A stretch of 64,000 bases of DNA from Colius striatus (lineage: Eukaryota; Chordata; Aves; Coliiformes; Coliidae), in contig NC_084762.1 in NCBI RefSeq assembly GCF_028858725.1, positions 32,455,298-32,519,297 of the forward strand, read 5' to 3'. The position numbers and the translations under genes were made by a program. Under the pieces are notes generated by a model. It was not told the DNA's origin. It did not search any database and saw only the letters and a list, made by a program, of their open reading frames with translations. Below are positions 12,801 to 24,900 of this stretch, one piece after another (position 1 is the first letter of the stretch; every line of letters begins with the position of its first letter).

Positions 12801-15110
12801 TATTACTTTTTTTTTTTTCAGGAATTAATCTTTTACTGTTAGGAAATTAAGGGAAGGTAGGAAGCAGAAAACACATGAAATAAAAGAAGAGCTGTTACTC
12901 CAAGGAGGCTAATCTTCATTGCATAGAGAAAACATCTTGAAATATTTTTTTTCTGGCATGAAAACTGGTTAGTGTCAGGCAGTAACAAATACTACTCTTG
13001 AGAGTCTAAGTCTCATGTAAAATGTACAATGCCAGTATTTAACCAGGGAATGAGGTGGATAGGACGTCTTCCAACATGACTTCTCAGTTTAACTCCTGTG
13101 TTTGTAGCAGTGGCTGTGAAATAGCTACGTTTCCGCTGATTTTATTTATAGTTATCTATAAATACTTTCTGAAACCCAGTCTGTTAAGTATCACTTAATT
13201 CTGTCATGCAAGACTTAATTACACTGATAATAAATAGACATTAGAATATTTTTAGCTAAGCGTGCTGTCATGGTGCTTCCTGTGTGTGAAGCGTATAATG
13301 ACTTAAATGTCGGTATCTGAAGACTCTCAAAGTTCTGAAAACAGCTGCCTGAAAATAGCCACACTGAGCTTGTTTCCTTAAATATGAAGTACATCTTGAT
13401 CCATTATGGCTATATATGTTAATTTCAGTAAAGTACCTGGGAAAATACCATTTTTCTGGGGCTGCTCATAACAAGAGACAAAAGCTTGAGACTGCATACT
13501 CCTTAAACTGATTGTCTTAAAACTCAGATAAGCATTCCATAGAAGTAGCGTAACAGCTCGCATTAAATATAGCAGGAGTATCATCAAAAGGACTGTTCCT
13601 TTCTAGGACCTGATCAGTAAATCCTTAAGTAAACAGCATGTAATGTAGTACTCTTGTTCCAAGAGACTTGCAGGTAATCTTTTCAACTGTTAACTCCTGC
13701 CCAAACACCACAAATGTTAGTGACTAGGTGATACATGATCGGAGTACAACAGGTTAAATATTTGGGAGGTGTTAAGTTTAAGCTTAAAGGAGAGCTTAGA
13801 TAATATTCTTATTAAAAACACCCAAAAAAACCCTAGTCACAATAGTAATAGTACTAGTCTGGTTCCAAGTGAATAGGCTGCAGGGGAAAAACTATTCTTT
13901 GTAGTTTGAAATATCCTTAAATGCTGCAAGTTTTTACTAAGTCAGTTTTTGATAGGCTCTTAGGGTATCGTTGGAAGAAGATGGTTGTTGACTGGGAAGA
14001 AAGTTCCATCTTAGGTTTCTTATGGGTGGTCGTTTTTCTCTATTTGAGTTGTCCAATTTTGTATCTTTGTTTTATATCTTTTTTAAAAGTCAGGAGCAAA
14101 AACTGTGCTTGTTCTTCATTTTAGAAGCCTAGCTTATTGACCTTTGCTTTTGCTTTGCTCGCTGCTTTGTCTGCTGAAGCAAATGGTATTGTATGCCTCC
14201 TCCCAGCAGTCTTCCAGTTGTGCTGCTTAGGGATTTTATTTTTTAACTACAATCTGAACTGGTTAAATATCTTTGTGCTGCTTATTAGCATCGGTTTCTT
14301 TTAGTTTGAAGGAACATACTAGTGAAATTCCTCTCCTTGCTTAGTTAAGGTCTCGTTCGTTAGATTTGTAACCCTGATGTTAATTACAAGTTTGATTAAG
14401 TCTCAAAGAGAATCTGAAACCTCTGCTTTTTCATAGCTTATTTGAAATGGAGGATGTGCCTAAGCATCTGCTTGTCACCTTTAAGACTTCATGAAGGAGA
14501 GAGAAAGATATTTCTCTGAATTAGACATTTTCCTTGTTTGCAGAGCAATGTTTTTTACAGGTGGCAGGTTATGAGAAGCACATCTGTATCTGAAGAACTT
14601 TCCTCATTCCTTTGATGTTATTGAGCACTTTAGATTTGGTATATGTCTGATTCATGTTTCTAGAACCAAAGACATCCCTTATTCCTTTAGCTGATGTATA
14701 TTTCATATCTTCCTATTTCTCTTTCTTTTATCATGACTTATGTAGTTCTCTTTCAGAGTGGTTACTTACTTACTATAAAACGCTTGAAATATATGAAGCT
14801 GTTTATGTTTCAGACTTGTTGACCAACTTTTATTTTAGTTCTTTCACAATGTTTTTTTCAGCTAGCAGTCCATACAGTTTTTACTGTCTCTGGGGGGAAA
14901 AAAAAAAAAAAAAATGATGGAGCTCAACAAACTTCCCTTCATTCTGATGTTAAAATAGTTATTGTAGTGGCCCTGAGTCAGCCAGTCTGGAAGATATTGT
15001 ATTACCCAGCTAAGAGTTCATTATTGGCAAAGCCTTAGCTGCTGTGTATAACTGTAGTCTTCCAATACAAGTTTAATCTGCATGTATAAACTACTCCAGT
15101 GGGTGTCTAG

Positions 15111-15930
15111 ATCATAGAATCACAGAATGGTTTGGATTGGAAGGGTCTTTTGAAGACCATCTTGTCCAACCCGCCTGCCAAGGGCAGGAACATCTTTCAA
15201 GAGATTCGGTTGCTCAGCCCCATGCACCCCAGCCTTGAACACTTTAGGGATGAGGCATCCACACCTCCCTGGGCAACCTGTCCAGTGTCTCACCACCCTC
15301 ATAAAAAACTAGCTTCCTACTTGTGTCCAAAATAAATTTATCCTCTTTTAGTTCAAAACCACTGTCACCTGTGCCATCTTTACAGTCACTGATAAAAAGT
15401 CTTCGTCTTTTTTTGTAATCCCTTTTTAAATGTTGAAGGGCCACAGTCAGGTCTTTTTAGTGCCTTCTCTTCTCCAGGCTGAACAAGCTCAACTCTCTCA
15501 GCCTGTCCTATTAGGAGAGGTGTTCCATCTGTCTGACTGTGTCTGTGTTGTTCCTCCAGACTTGCTCCAGCAGGTCCATGTCTGTCAGGTACTGGGGACT
15601 CCAGAGCTGGACATGGTACTGCAGGTGAGGTCTCAACAGAGTGCAGTGCAGGGAAAGAATCGCCTTCCTCAACCTACTGGCAGTGCCTCTTTGGATGCAG
15701 CCCAGGACACTGTTGACATTCTGGGCTACAAGCATGCATTTCCAGCTCACATCCAATTTTTCATGCACCATTACCCCCAAGTCCTCCTACTCAGGGCTGT
15801 GCTCAATCCTTTCATCCCCTGGTATGCATTGATGCTGGGGATTGTCCCAGACCAGGTGCAGGACATTTAATTTGTCCTTGCTGAACTTCATGAGGTTGAG
15901 ATGGCACTAGTGATGGACCTACTAAAGCAG
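15111..15930 (-). mobile_element. CR1 LINE 3' end, antisense
   Basis: The left edge ATCATAGAATCACAGAATGG is the reverse complement of a CR1 3' terminus. To the right the - strand runs through the CR1 3' UTR into the end of the reverse-transcriptase ORF; pieces such as SLHCTLLRPHLQYHVQLWSP and VWRNNTDTVRQMEHLS are readable between 15511 and 15780. The copy is 5' truncated near 15930 and interrupted by stops. Open frames on the + strand here are shadows. Confidence 0.88.
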
Positions 15931-16286
15931 TGGCTGATTCTTGCTTCAACTTATGACTAAACTAGCTCCTGACATTCCAAACCAGCCCCAGCAAGGTGTT
16001 AAAAAACACAACAGTTTGGGGTTTTTTTTGCCCCAGAAATACAGCACATTGGTAACTGAAAGGTTAGTCTTAGGCATTGATCAAATTATGAAGTGGAATA
16101 GTTCCTACACTGCTTCCTGCTCTGTCCTTGGGTCTGTGACCATTACAAGTACAGCTTCTATGCTCTTCTACCATAGGCTTGGCTGGTAGGAGAATGTGTG
16201 ACTGAAGGATGATTTATGTTTTTTTGAGGAACAGACAAACACATCTGTGATAAAGCTGATACAGCTGAGATGTTCACTTAAATAAT

Positions 16287-17254
16287 TGTAGTGGGTTTGC
16301 ATAGGAAAGTTTTGGTAACAGCACGTGGGTTGCAGAGATGGCTTCTGTGAGGAGCTGCTAGAAGCTTCCCCTATAGCCCGTAGAGCTGATGCCAGATAGC
16401 TCCAAGATGGACCCTCTGCTGGCCAAGGCCAAGCCAATTAGTGATGCTGGTAGTGTTTCTATGATCAACATTTGGGAAGCAGAAGAAAGTTACTGTGCTA
16501 GAGCAGAGGTTCCCCTGCAGCCTGTGGTGGAGCCCATGGTGAGACAGGACCTGCCCCTGCAGCCATGGAGGCCATGGGGGAGTACGGATCCACATGCAGC
16601 CTGGAGAGAACCCCATACCAGAAGTTCTCAAGTAGGTAGATGCTTGAAGGAAACTGTGACTCTGTGGAGAGCTTGTGTTGGAGCAGGCTTCTGGCAGGAC
16701 CAGTGGACAGAGAGGAGCCCATGCTATAGCAGGACTTGTAACCCTGTGGGACCCACGCTGGAGCTCTCTGCTCCCGAAGGACTGCACCCCATGGAAAAGA
16801 CTCACAGTGGAGTAGTTTGTGAAGAACTGTAGCCCAGGGAAAGGACCTATATTGGAGAAGTTGGAGGACTATCTCCCAGTGAGAGACACCACCCTAGGGG
16901 TAGAGGAAGAGTGTGAGAAGTCCTCCCTGGAGAGGAAGGAGTGGCAGAAACAATGTATGATGAGCTGACTGTAACTTTCATTCCCCATCCCCCTTGTGCC
17001 ACTGCAAGGGGAAGAGGTAGACCCCCGGGAAGAAAGGAGGGATGGGAGGAAGGTATCTCAAGATTTGGTTTTTATTTCTTTTGGTAATAAATGAAACTAA
17101 TGTCTCCCAAGTTGAGTCTGTCTTGCCCCTGACAGCACCTGCTGAGTCATCTCCCTGTCTTTATCTGGATTTGTAAGCCTTTTGTTATATTTTCTCTCCC
17201 ATGTCTAGTGGCTTTCGTGGGCACCTGACATCCAGCCAGGGTCAATCCACCACA
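16287..17254 (+). mobile_element. Solo LTR, ERVL-like, 968 bp
   Basis: The element begins TGTAGTGGGTTTGCATAGG and ends AATCCACCACA, imperfect inverted TG...CA termini. The 5 bp flanks ATAAT (16282-16286) and GTAAT (17255-17259) form a target duplication with one mismatch. AATAAA near 17087 supports + orientation. The body contains the CCTGCAG/CCATGG-rich degenerate internal repeats that I recall from a very common avian ERVL LTR family, whose reverse complement begins TGTGGTGG. There are no internal retroviral genes. The 144- and 147-codon frames within it are not real genes. Confidence 0.87.
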
Positions 17255-17979
17255 GTAATTCATGCAATTCTAAGATTCTTGCAGCAGATATCTTTATCTG
17301 GAGATGTGGCTTGCAGTGCGGTTCTGTGGGCATTTTAAATCATGCTGCTGCTGAAAGGAGTACTTCTGCCCATCTTTCTGGCCAGTCTGCACCATTTCCC
17401 TTTTTGTCACCAAAAGTGAACTGGACTAGGCAACTGGTTATGAGAAAAACTAAAATAACAAAGTTCACCTTCTCCACACCTCAGGTTTAACCTACATCAA
17501 GTAAAGTCATGGCAAAGTGAGAGAGAGGCAAGGACAGGCAGGACTATCTGTGTTGGCAACAATGATGGCTTCTATGCTGTTTTAGGGTGTTTGAAACTAG
17601 AAAGTCCAACTTCATCCTGCATCTCACTGTTTGTAATGCAGTTTGTAATGACTTAATTCTGAGTGGCAGGATTTCACACTGCTCACATGTTTATATAATC
17701 CCTTAGTTGAGAAGCTACTTCTGCAATCATGCCTCTTTCTTTGGGTGGGGGGGATCTGTTTCTTTGTTTCGATGTGTTTGGTGTTTTGGACAAAACTTCA
17801 GTATGGTGCAGCCAACCTCTGGCCAGTGTGATCCAAGGAGGATCTGTGGTGTGATGTAGTGCCAGGCCCAAAAGCCAGTACAGGATATGGAGTTTGGAAG
17901 AATGTCCTCACAAGTTGTTTTATGGATAACTTGCATTTAAATGTCAACCTTATAAATTCTAGAAAACTCACATAAGTGA

Positions 17980-18124
17980 GAATCACAGAATCTGAAGGGT
18001 TGGAAGGGACCTTGAAAGATCATCCAGTCCAACCCTTTTGCCAGAGCAGGACTACCTAGAGTAGGTCACATAGGAATTAATCTAGGAGGATTTTTAATGT
18101 CTCCAGGGAAAGAGACTCCACAGT
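17980..18124 (-). mobile_element. Short CR1 3'-end fragment, antisense
   Basis: GAATCACAGAATCTGAAGGG followed by GGAAGGGACC and ATCCAGTCCAACCC is the antisense CR1 3' terminus. About 145 bp remain. Confidence 0.85.
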
Positions 18125-18740
18125 GGATGTTTTAAAGGGGGAAGGCTCAAATACTTCATATTATTTCTGAAAGGTAAATGGTTGTTGTTCTTGTGTAAAA
18201 CTGAGCTACTGCTCATTCTTTCTTAAAGCCTGGCTTAATCAATTGGATAAAATGTCACTTATAAAGGCTTATTTCAGTAAAAAGAGCGAAAGCTACCAAA
18301 CCCTAGTGCAGGAGTGTGTTCAGTTACCTGACAATACAAAAAGTTTGTAAAATTCCCAATGCTGGCAAACCCAAATTGATGTTGATATCATCTTACTGTT
18401 GGACTCTTCAGCTTCTACTGTGTCTGTCACATGAAAACCTGTTGAGAGACCAAGGGCAGGTTATTTTAATACTGCAAATAGGAGTGGAGAAAAAAATTCT
18501 CTCTGTTCATTTGAGATGTGAGATAAGCTGAGTTTACAGCAGATGAGCAAACTTTTAATTATTATACACCAGATTTTTTTCATTCTCTGAAGTGAAATGA
18601 TACCTCATGGCTCAACACTATATTTTGAGTAGAATGTTGTAAAAAACTCTTCCTGAGTTCTGTTCAAAACTTGCCTTTAATACCAAAATTAAAATATCTT
18701 CTTGCATACAGTTCTAAAAATTAACTCTTCTTGTTCCCAG

Positions 18741-18930
18741 ATAACTACCCTTATTAATCATAAGGATAAACCAAAGCGTTCAGACAAGACTCTGCAAGCA
18801 ATTCAGCGAGTGGGCCAAGCAGTTAACCTGGCAGTTGGAAGATTTGTTACAGTAGGCGAAGCTATAGCCAATGAAAATCATGAATTGAAAGAGGAAATGA
18901 GTATTGCTTGCATCGAGGCAAGGAGAGCAG
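18741..18930 (+). CDS. CTNNAL1: CTNNAL1 exon 2
   Basis: 190 nt, acceptor TTGTTCCCAG, donor GCAG|GTATGT. It encodes residues 1-63 of the part in this window plus the first base of the next codon. It reads [16 protein letters not shown], then [19 protein letters not shown] and [15 protein letters not shown]. This is the N-terminal vinculin-family helix region, nearly identical to human CTNNAL1 as remembered. Confidence 0.97.
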
Positions 18931-21900
18931 GTATGTAGTTGCTTATGAAACTGCATATGTCACTTTTGGCATGCTGTTCTTAGTGTCAGGGATAATGTAA
19001 GAACTTTGTTTAATTGCTTAACCCTCCTGGTTTATTCAAGGTCTGGTCTGTTACCTGATTTTCTCACTTAAATTACAGTCATCTTGTGAACAGGGAATGG
19101 AATTGTGTATTGGCTTTTATAGAATCTTTTGCCACAAAGAATTACCTGACTGCTCTTTGTTTTATGATTTTACTACAAGGAGTACAGTATTGAGAATACA
19201 ACTTCAGAGTTTATTGCTCTTAAGCCAAAACAGTGGAATATTGAAAGTTATTTGAGTGTTATGCTATTGAGGTCACTGCATTCTAAGTCTGAATGAAGGT
19301 CAGTGTCAACCTATATTTCGTCAGGACTCGGTAAGGTGACTCACATCAGTCATCTGATGACTTCCCCCAGTAGACTGAAAATCATATCACACTTGCCTTT
19401 TTACTGGATTCAACTTCTGTGCAAACTTGCTCTGTGTATGGATTGAATGTGAAGTATGGATGATTGAGTTGCCTACTGTCATCCTCCTCTCTATAGAAGC
19501 CTCTATCTAGACAAATAGCGGGTTACATTCTCTGATGCTGTAAGAGAGTCAGTGTCATGCTAGAAACTACTTCCTGAGATTTTAAGTGCTATTTCTTACA
19601 CAATGTTTCAGCAGCTCTTAATAAATGCATATTCTTACATCTGTGGAACAGCCTTCAAGAAGGTGATATCTAGAAAAATGTTTCTTTTGTTGTTGGTGGT
19701 GATTTTTTGTGTTTTCTTTCTAGTACCTTCAGATCATGGGAAATTCTGCTTGAAGGTTTTTTGTGTTTAAGCAAATTGAAATACAGACTTTCTTCTTACT
19801 GTGACTTCAGGGAGACAATCTTCGAAATGTGGTGGCAAATAATTCACCCTCCAACGCTCATGTCTTGGTGACTGCAGAAAGGAGTAGTATTCTCCTCCTT
19901 ACTGTGCTTAAAATTGATCTGTTAAGATAAACAGTCAACTTGTGGGTGGATGTTTGCTTTCTATCTTTTAAATAACTTTAGGAGCCTGAGAAACTTGCCC
20001 TTTGTTGTTCTAACTGCTATGTATGTTTCCAAATCACTGTGCTGGCCTCAAGCTTTGGAGGATTCAGTTTGTACTATTTTTGTAAGTAAAAAAAAACCCA
20101 AAAAACACCAACTTAGGAATTGGACAGGATACCTGCAATAAATCCTCTACAAATCCCATAATAATGAGTTGCACTGTTTAGAAACATGCTGCTGTTGAAT
20201 GATTGATCTTGTGATTTGAAGGAGTGTTCAGACTCAAAATTCATAGTCGCTTCAGTAAACTTGGCTGCAAACTGAAATGTCCTAGTTTGAAAACATTCCA
20301 TTTGTTATGTGAAGCATGTGTTTTCTCTTCAGAGATCCAAGTTAGTGCTGACAAAACAAAATTGCCAAAGTTCATGTCCATAATCTCAGCTGCTTAGAAG
20401 AGCAGTGCAGTCTGGATCTCTGTTTCTTGACTTGCCAGTTATGCTGTGGTCAAGTGCTTTTTCTCCCTATAAGCATATCCAGGAGGAGCTCAATCTAAAA
20501 GCAGTCTGCAGTATTTTCTCCCACCAAATGATCATGATGGAAAAAGTGTTTTTTCTTGTTGTGTAGTAACAGACCTCAGTCTAGAGAAGCAAAGATTATA
20601 GACTATTTACTTTTTCGTCAAGCCTCACATTTACCTTGGTATGGGTCAGTTATTCTCTCTAAGCTACCCATTTGAGATCTATCTTGAAATTCAGTATATC
20701 AAACAAGTTTGCTGCTGTTTTTTTGTTTGATTTTTTTTATTTTTTATTGTGTGTCACTGTTGTCTCTGTTCTCTGTTAAATGTTGGACAAGGTAAGACAG
20801 TCCTTTGTGCAGATAAATTCTTATCCACAACTGTCCCCTGAATTCAGTCTCTTAACGCAGTTGCTCAAGTGCTATTTTGAAAAACTTTAGTGTTGTCAAG
20901 CAAGCCAATAAAACCTCCTGGCCAATTAGAGCCAAGAATATTGGCTTATATAAAAGAACCTGATTTTCTGATGGTATGGGCAGCAGAAAGCCTTTGCTGT
21001 TTAGGACAGAAGATGTTGCAGAGCTGTTCATACTTCTTTTTTAGCCAATAAATTAAATTGTGCCTCAAAAATGAAAGAGACACTTTGTTAGAAGTAGATT
21101 TCGACATTAAAGGATTTAGAACATCAAGTGTCTCAGTTGCTAAGAAAAGTAGGGAGTCTTTAAATCAACTGCATACGCTGCAGAGTGTTTGAAGGATGAC
21201 AAGTGTTGTATTTGTCTCTTGCGAAGGGTATAATCAATGATTTGAAGTGTTTCAGATTTATTACAAGGAAATAGTCATAACAAACCTTGGCATTTGATTG
21301 ACTCAAAAAGAGAATCCTAAAACACTGCAATGGGTCATGTAGCAGATTTTGCCTAACACTATTCTTTCACCATGTCAATATTTACAGTGACAGTATAGTA
21401 GTGGAATGTAACTCAAAGAAGCAAATTTTTAGATGCCCATCTGTGTTGTTTTTTTTCATTTTACTTTATTTTCTCTAAAATTAGATAGATTGATTAATTT
21501 AAAAGAGAAAACTCATGTCTATGATTCTTTGTCAAGAATGAGTTAATGTCATAACATTTGCAGTGTTCTCTGCCAGTTGACTACATAGCCCTGAAGAAAA
21601 GACATAGGGTAAAATAGAAGCGGTAAATGGGGCTCTTCTATTTTTGCCTTGTCTTTTAGGACAGAAGAGGGGTAAAACCCAACAATTTTAAATGGATAAA
21701 TAGAATCACAGAATAACTTCGATTTGAACGGACATTGAACTCCAGGACTGAAGACTGCAATTTGCTTGTGTACCTCTTAGAGCATTTGAACACCCTTAGA
21801 GTTTTCTTATGTCTTGTTGGTTGCTGCTTGGCCTGTCACCGTACATGTCTGGGAGAAATCTGTCTTGTCTTCTCCATACCTGGTGGTTGGATAGATGGAT

Positions 21901-24900
21901 GCAGACTGCAGTAAACTGCCATTGGCTTTCTTAAGCTGAAACAAACCAGCTTCCTTCAACCTCTCCTCTTATGCCACATGCTCCACTATGTCAGTGTACT
22001 GGGGAAGCCCAGAGCTGACACAGTGCTCAAGATGCTGTCTGTCATGTGGTGAACAGGAGGGAAGAATCATGTTTGCAACCTGTTTGGTTATACTTCTGCT
22101 AACAACCCAGTGTGCAGCTGGCCATCATTGCTGACTCCTGTTCAGCTCTGTCTGCCAGGACCCCCATGTTTTTCCTCACAAGGATTTTCTGTAGGCAGCT
22201 GATCTATACTGTTGCATGGTGTCAGCCTAACTCGGATGCAGGACTTGGACTTCACAAACTTTATGTTAGATCCTTACAGTGACACCAAAGTGCTCCTTTG
22301 CAATCTCAGATGTGGCCCATAGACCTGCGTATACCTAGTTGGCTTAGGTAGTCCCTAGCTCAGTCTTTTTACCTTAACAGGTCTTGATCCTTATAGCTTA
22401 CTCTCAGGACACCTTTCCTGTTCCTGGCAGAGAAGGAAGCCTTTGTTCTTTTGTCAGAAGTTTTAAGTTCCTAGGGCTGTATGGAGCTTTTGCAGCCCTT
22501 TCTATGTTCTCCCATCACTCTTTGTATGATTATATGCTTCACCTCTGACATAATTTATCTTCAAGAAGGTGAATCCGACAGCAGAAGAAATGTTGTGCAG
22601 TCTTCCTTGGTTACAAAAAGCACTTTACATGTACTTTAATTGTTCTCAGTGTGTTTTTACAGCATTTTTTTTGCTGTCATGTGTATTTTGAGGTTAAAAG
22701 AAGATATTGGGGTTAATCTGCTAACAAAGTTGAACAGTTACAAATAGGAGTTGGCAAGAACTGAAATGAATTCCACTGCAGAAGGCAATGACCAATCTGT
22801 TTTGCTGTTCAAAAAAATCACAGAATGGTAGAGTTTGGAAGGGACCTCCAGAGATCATCTAGTCTACCCCCATGCTAAAGCAACTTCACCTCAGTCAGGT
22901 CACAGAGTAACATGTCCAGGTGGGTTTTGAAAACTTCCAGAGGAGGAGATTTTACAACCCCCCTGGGCAGCCTGTGCCAGGGCTCCGTCATATTGAAAGA
23001 AGTTTATCCTCAGGTTCAAGTGGAACTTCTCTGTTCCAGCTTGTGCCCATTACCCTTGTCCTGGCACTGGGTGTTACAGAAAAAAGACTCACCCCATCCT
23101 TCTGGAACTCGCTCTTTAGGTAAGTGTAGATAAGGTCTGCCTTCTCCAGGCTAAACAGCCCCAGGTCTTGCAGTCTTTCCTCATGAGAGATGCTCTGGTC
23201 TCCTGATCATCTTTGTATCCCTAGACTCTCTCCAGATGTTCCCAGTCTCTCTTGAGCTGAGGAGCCCAGAACTGGACACAAGACTCCAGATGAGGCCTCA
23301 CCAGGGCAGAGTAGAGGGGGAGCACAACCTCCCCTGACCTGCTGGCCACACTCTTCTTGATGCATCCCAGGATGCCATTGACCTCTTTGTTTAATGTATT
23401 ATCAACTCAGACTCCCAGGTCTCTCTCTGCTGAGCTGCTCTCCAGCAGGTCAATCCCCAGCCTGTACTGGTGGGTGGGGTTGTACCTCCTCAGATTCAGG
23501 ACTCTGCACTTGTCCTTGTTGAATCTCATGAGGTTCCTCTCTGCCCAACTCTCAAGCCGGTTGAGATCCCGCTGAATTGGCAGCACAGCCTTCTGGGGAA
23601 TCAGCCAGTCCTCCCAGTTTGGTGTCATCAGGGAACTTGCTGAGGGTCCAGGTCATTGATGAAGATGTTGAACAAGACTGGCCTCAGAACTGACCACTGT
23701 GGAACTCCATTGGCCACAGGCCTCCAACTTGACTTGGTTTTGTTGATCCCCACTCTCTGGGCTCTGTCATTCAGCCATTCCTCAATCCACCTCACTGTCC
23801 ACTCATCCAAGCCATGCTTCCAGAGCTTTTTTATGAGGATATTATGGGAGACAGTGTCAAATGCCTTGCTGAAGTCAGAGTAGATGGCATCCGCTGCTCT
23901 CCCCTCATCTAGCCAGCCAGCTATACTCTCATAGAAGGCTACCAGGTTGGTCAAGAAGGGTTTCCCCTTGGTTGAGTCCATGTTGTCTCCCTCTGATAAC
24001 AATCTTTCCCTTCATGTGTTTTGAGATGACATCCAGGATGAGTTGTTCCATCACCTTCCCAGGGATGGGGATGAGGCTGATCAACCTGTAGTTTCCCAGG
24101 TCTTCCTTCTCACCCTTTTTGAAGACTGAAGTGACACTGGCCTTCCTCCAGTCCTCAGGCACCTCACCTGTACTCTCTGATCATTCAGAAATGATGGTTA
24201 AATGGTCTTGCCTCCTGTCAGACTTGTCCTACAGGTTCATTGTTAGTGCATCTGACTATTTGGGTAATAGCTGTCCTTTTATAATTCTTCTCAGTTCTAT
24301 TCATTTTCAGGCCCTTCAGCTGTGGAACTCACCATCTCAGAGTGTAATCTGTTTATCATAATTTGATACTTATATTAGATAGACCCTTTGGTTATTTGTA
24401 ATATGGATTTTGGGACCTGGTCTGGTCCTTGCAAAAGTACTGGAACTTCCATACTGTAGGGCAAAACCTATTAAGGCAATTTAGGAGCTTTAAGGCATTA
24501 CAGTTGCCAGAGGAGGGAAATCTATGCATAAATACTATGAAGCTCTGTGGTCTGAAGGACTGTCAGGCCTTTCCTTGTTCCATAGTGTTTATGTGTGCTT
24601 TTTCTGGAGTAGTAATCCACTCTCAGTTTCTTCATATGGGAGCTTTGGCTTTATCAGCCTTTTGGATTATCTCCTCTGCTTAGGTGAATTACCTTAGTTG
24701 AGATTTTGAAGTTATGTCACAGCAGACTGGTTCATATGTCTTAGATTTTATCTTTAAGAGTGATCTACAGGTTAGTTGAGGGTTGTTCATCTTATCTTAC
24801 TTGCTAACAAAGAGCACGTCTCAGCTTGCACAGAAGGACTTTTCCGTCTCCTAGCAGTTGTCCTGTGGTTGTGGAATAGGAAACTGCTGTATGTTTTTCC

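Larger units (their letters stand above)
1..18740 (+). other. CTNNAL1: CTNNAL1 intron 1 (3' part), non-coding
   Basis: No exon of a recognisable gene was found on either strand. The longer open frames fall inside repeats (3.1-3.7, 9.0-9.8, 15.1-15.9 and 16.2-16.8 kb). The stretch holds two CR1 copies and a CR1 tail (about 3290, 15111 and 17980), two solo LTRs (8848 and 16287) and several T or A homopolymers. The unique parts (200-3290, 4180-8840, 9905-15110) show nothing beyond AT-rich intron. The segment 4290-4740 vaguely resembles an old antisense LINE but is too decayed to call. The intron ends in TTCTTGTTCCCAG before exon 2. Confidence 0.85.

Noticed and set aside
15430..15870. 146-codon frame on +
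   Set aside because: Antisense reading of the CR1 3' region; the real coding remnant is on -.
16371..16832. 144- and 147-codon frames
   Set aside because: Inside the solo LTR 16287-17254; the Trp/Pro/His-rich translations are typical of LTR sequence.
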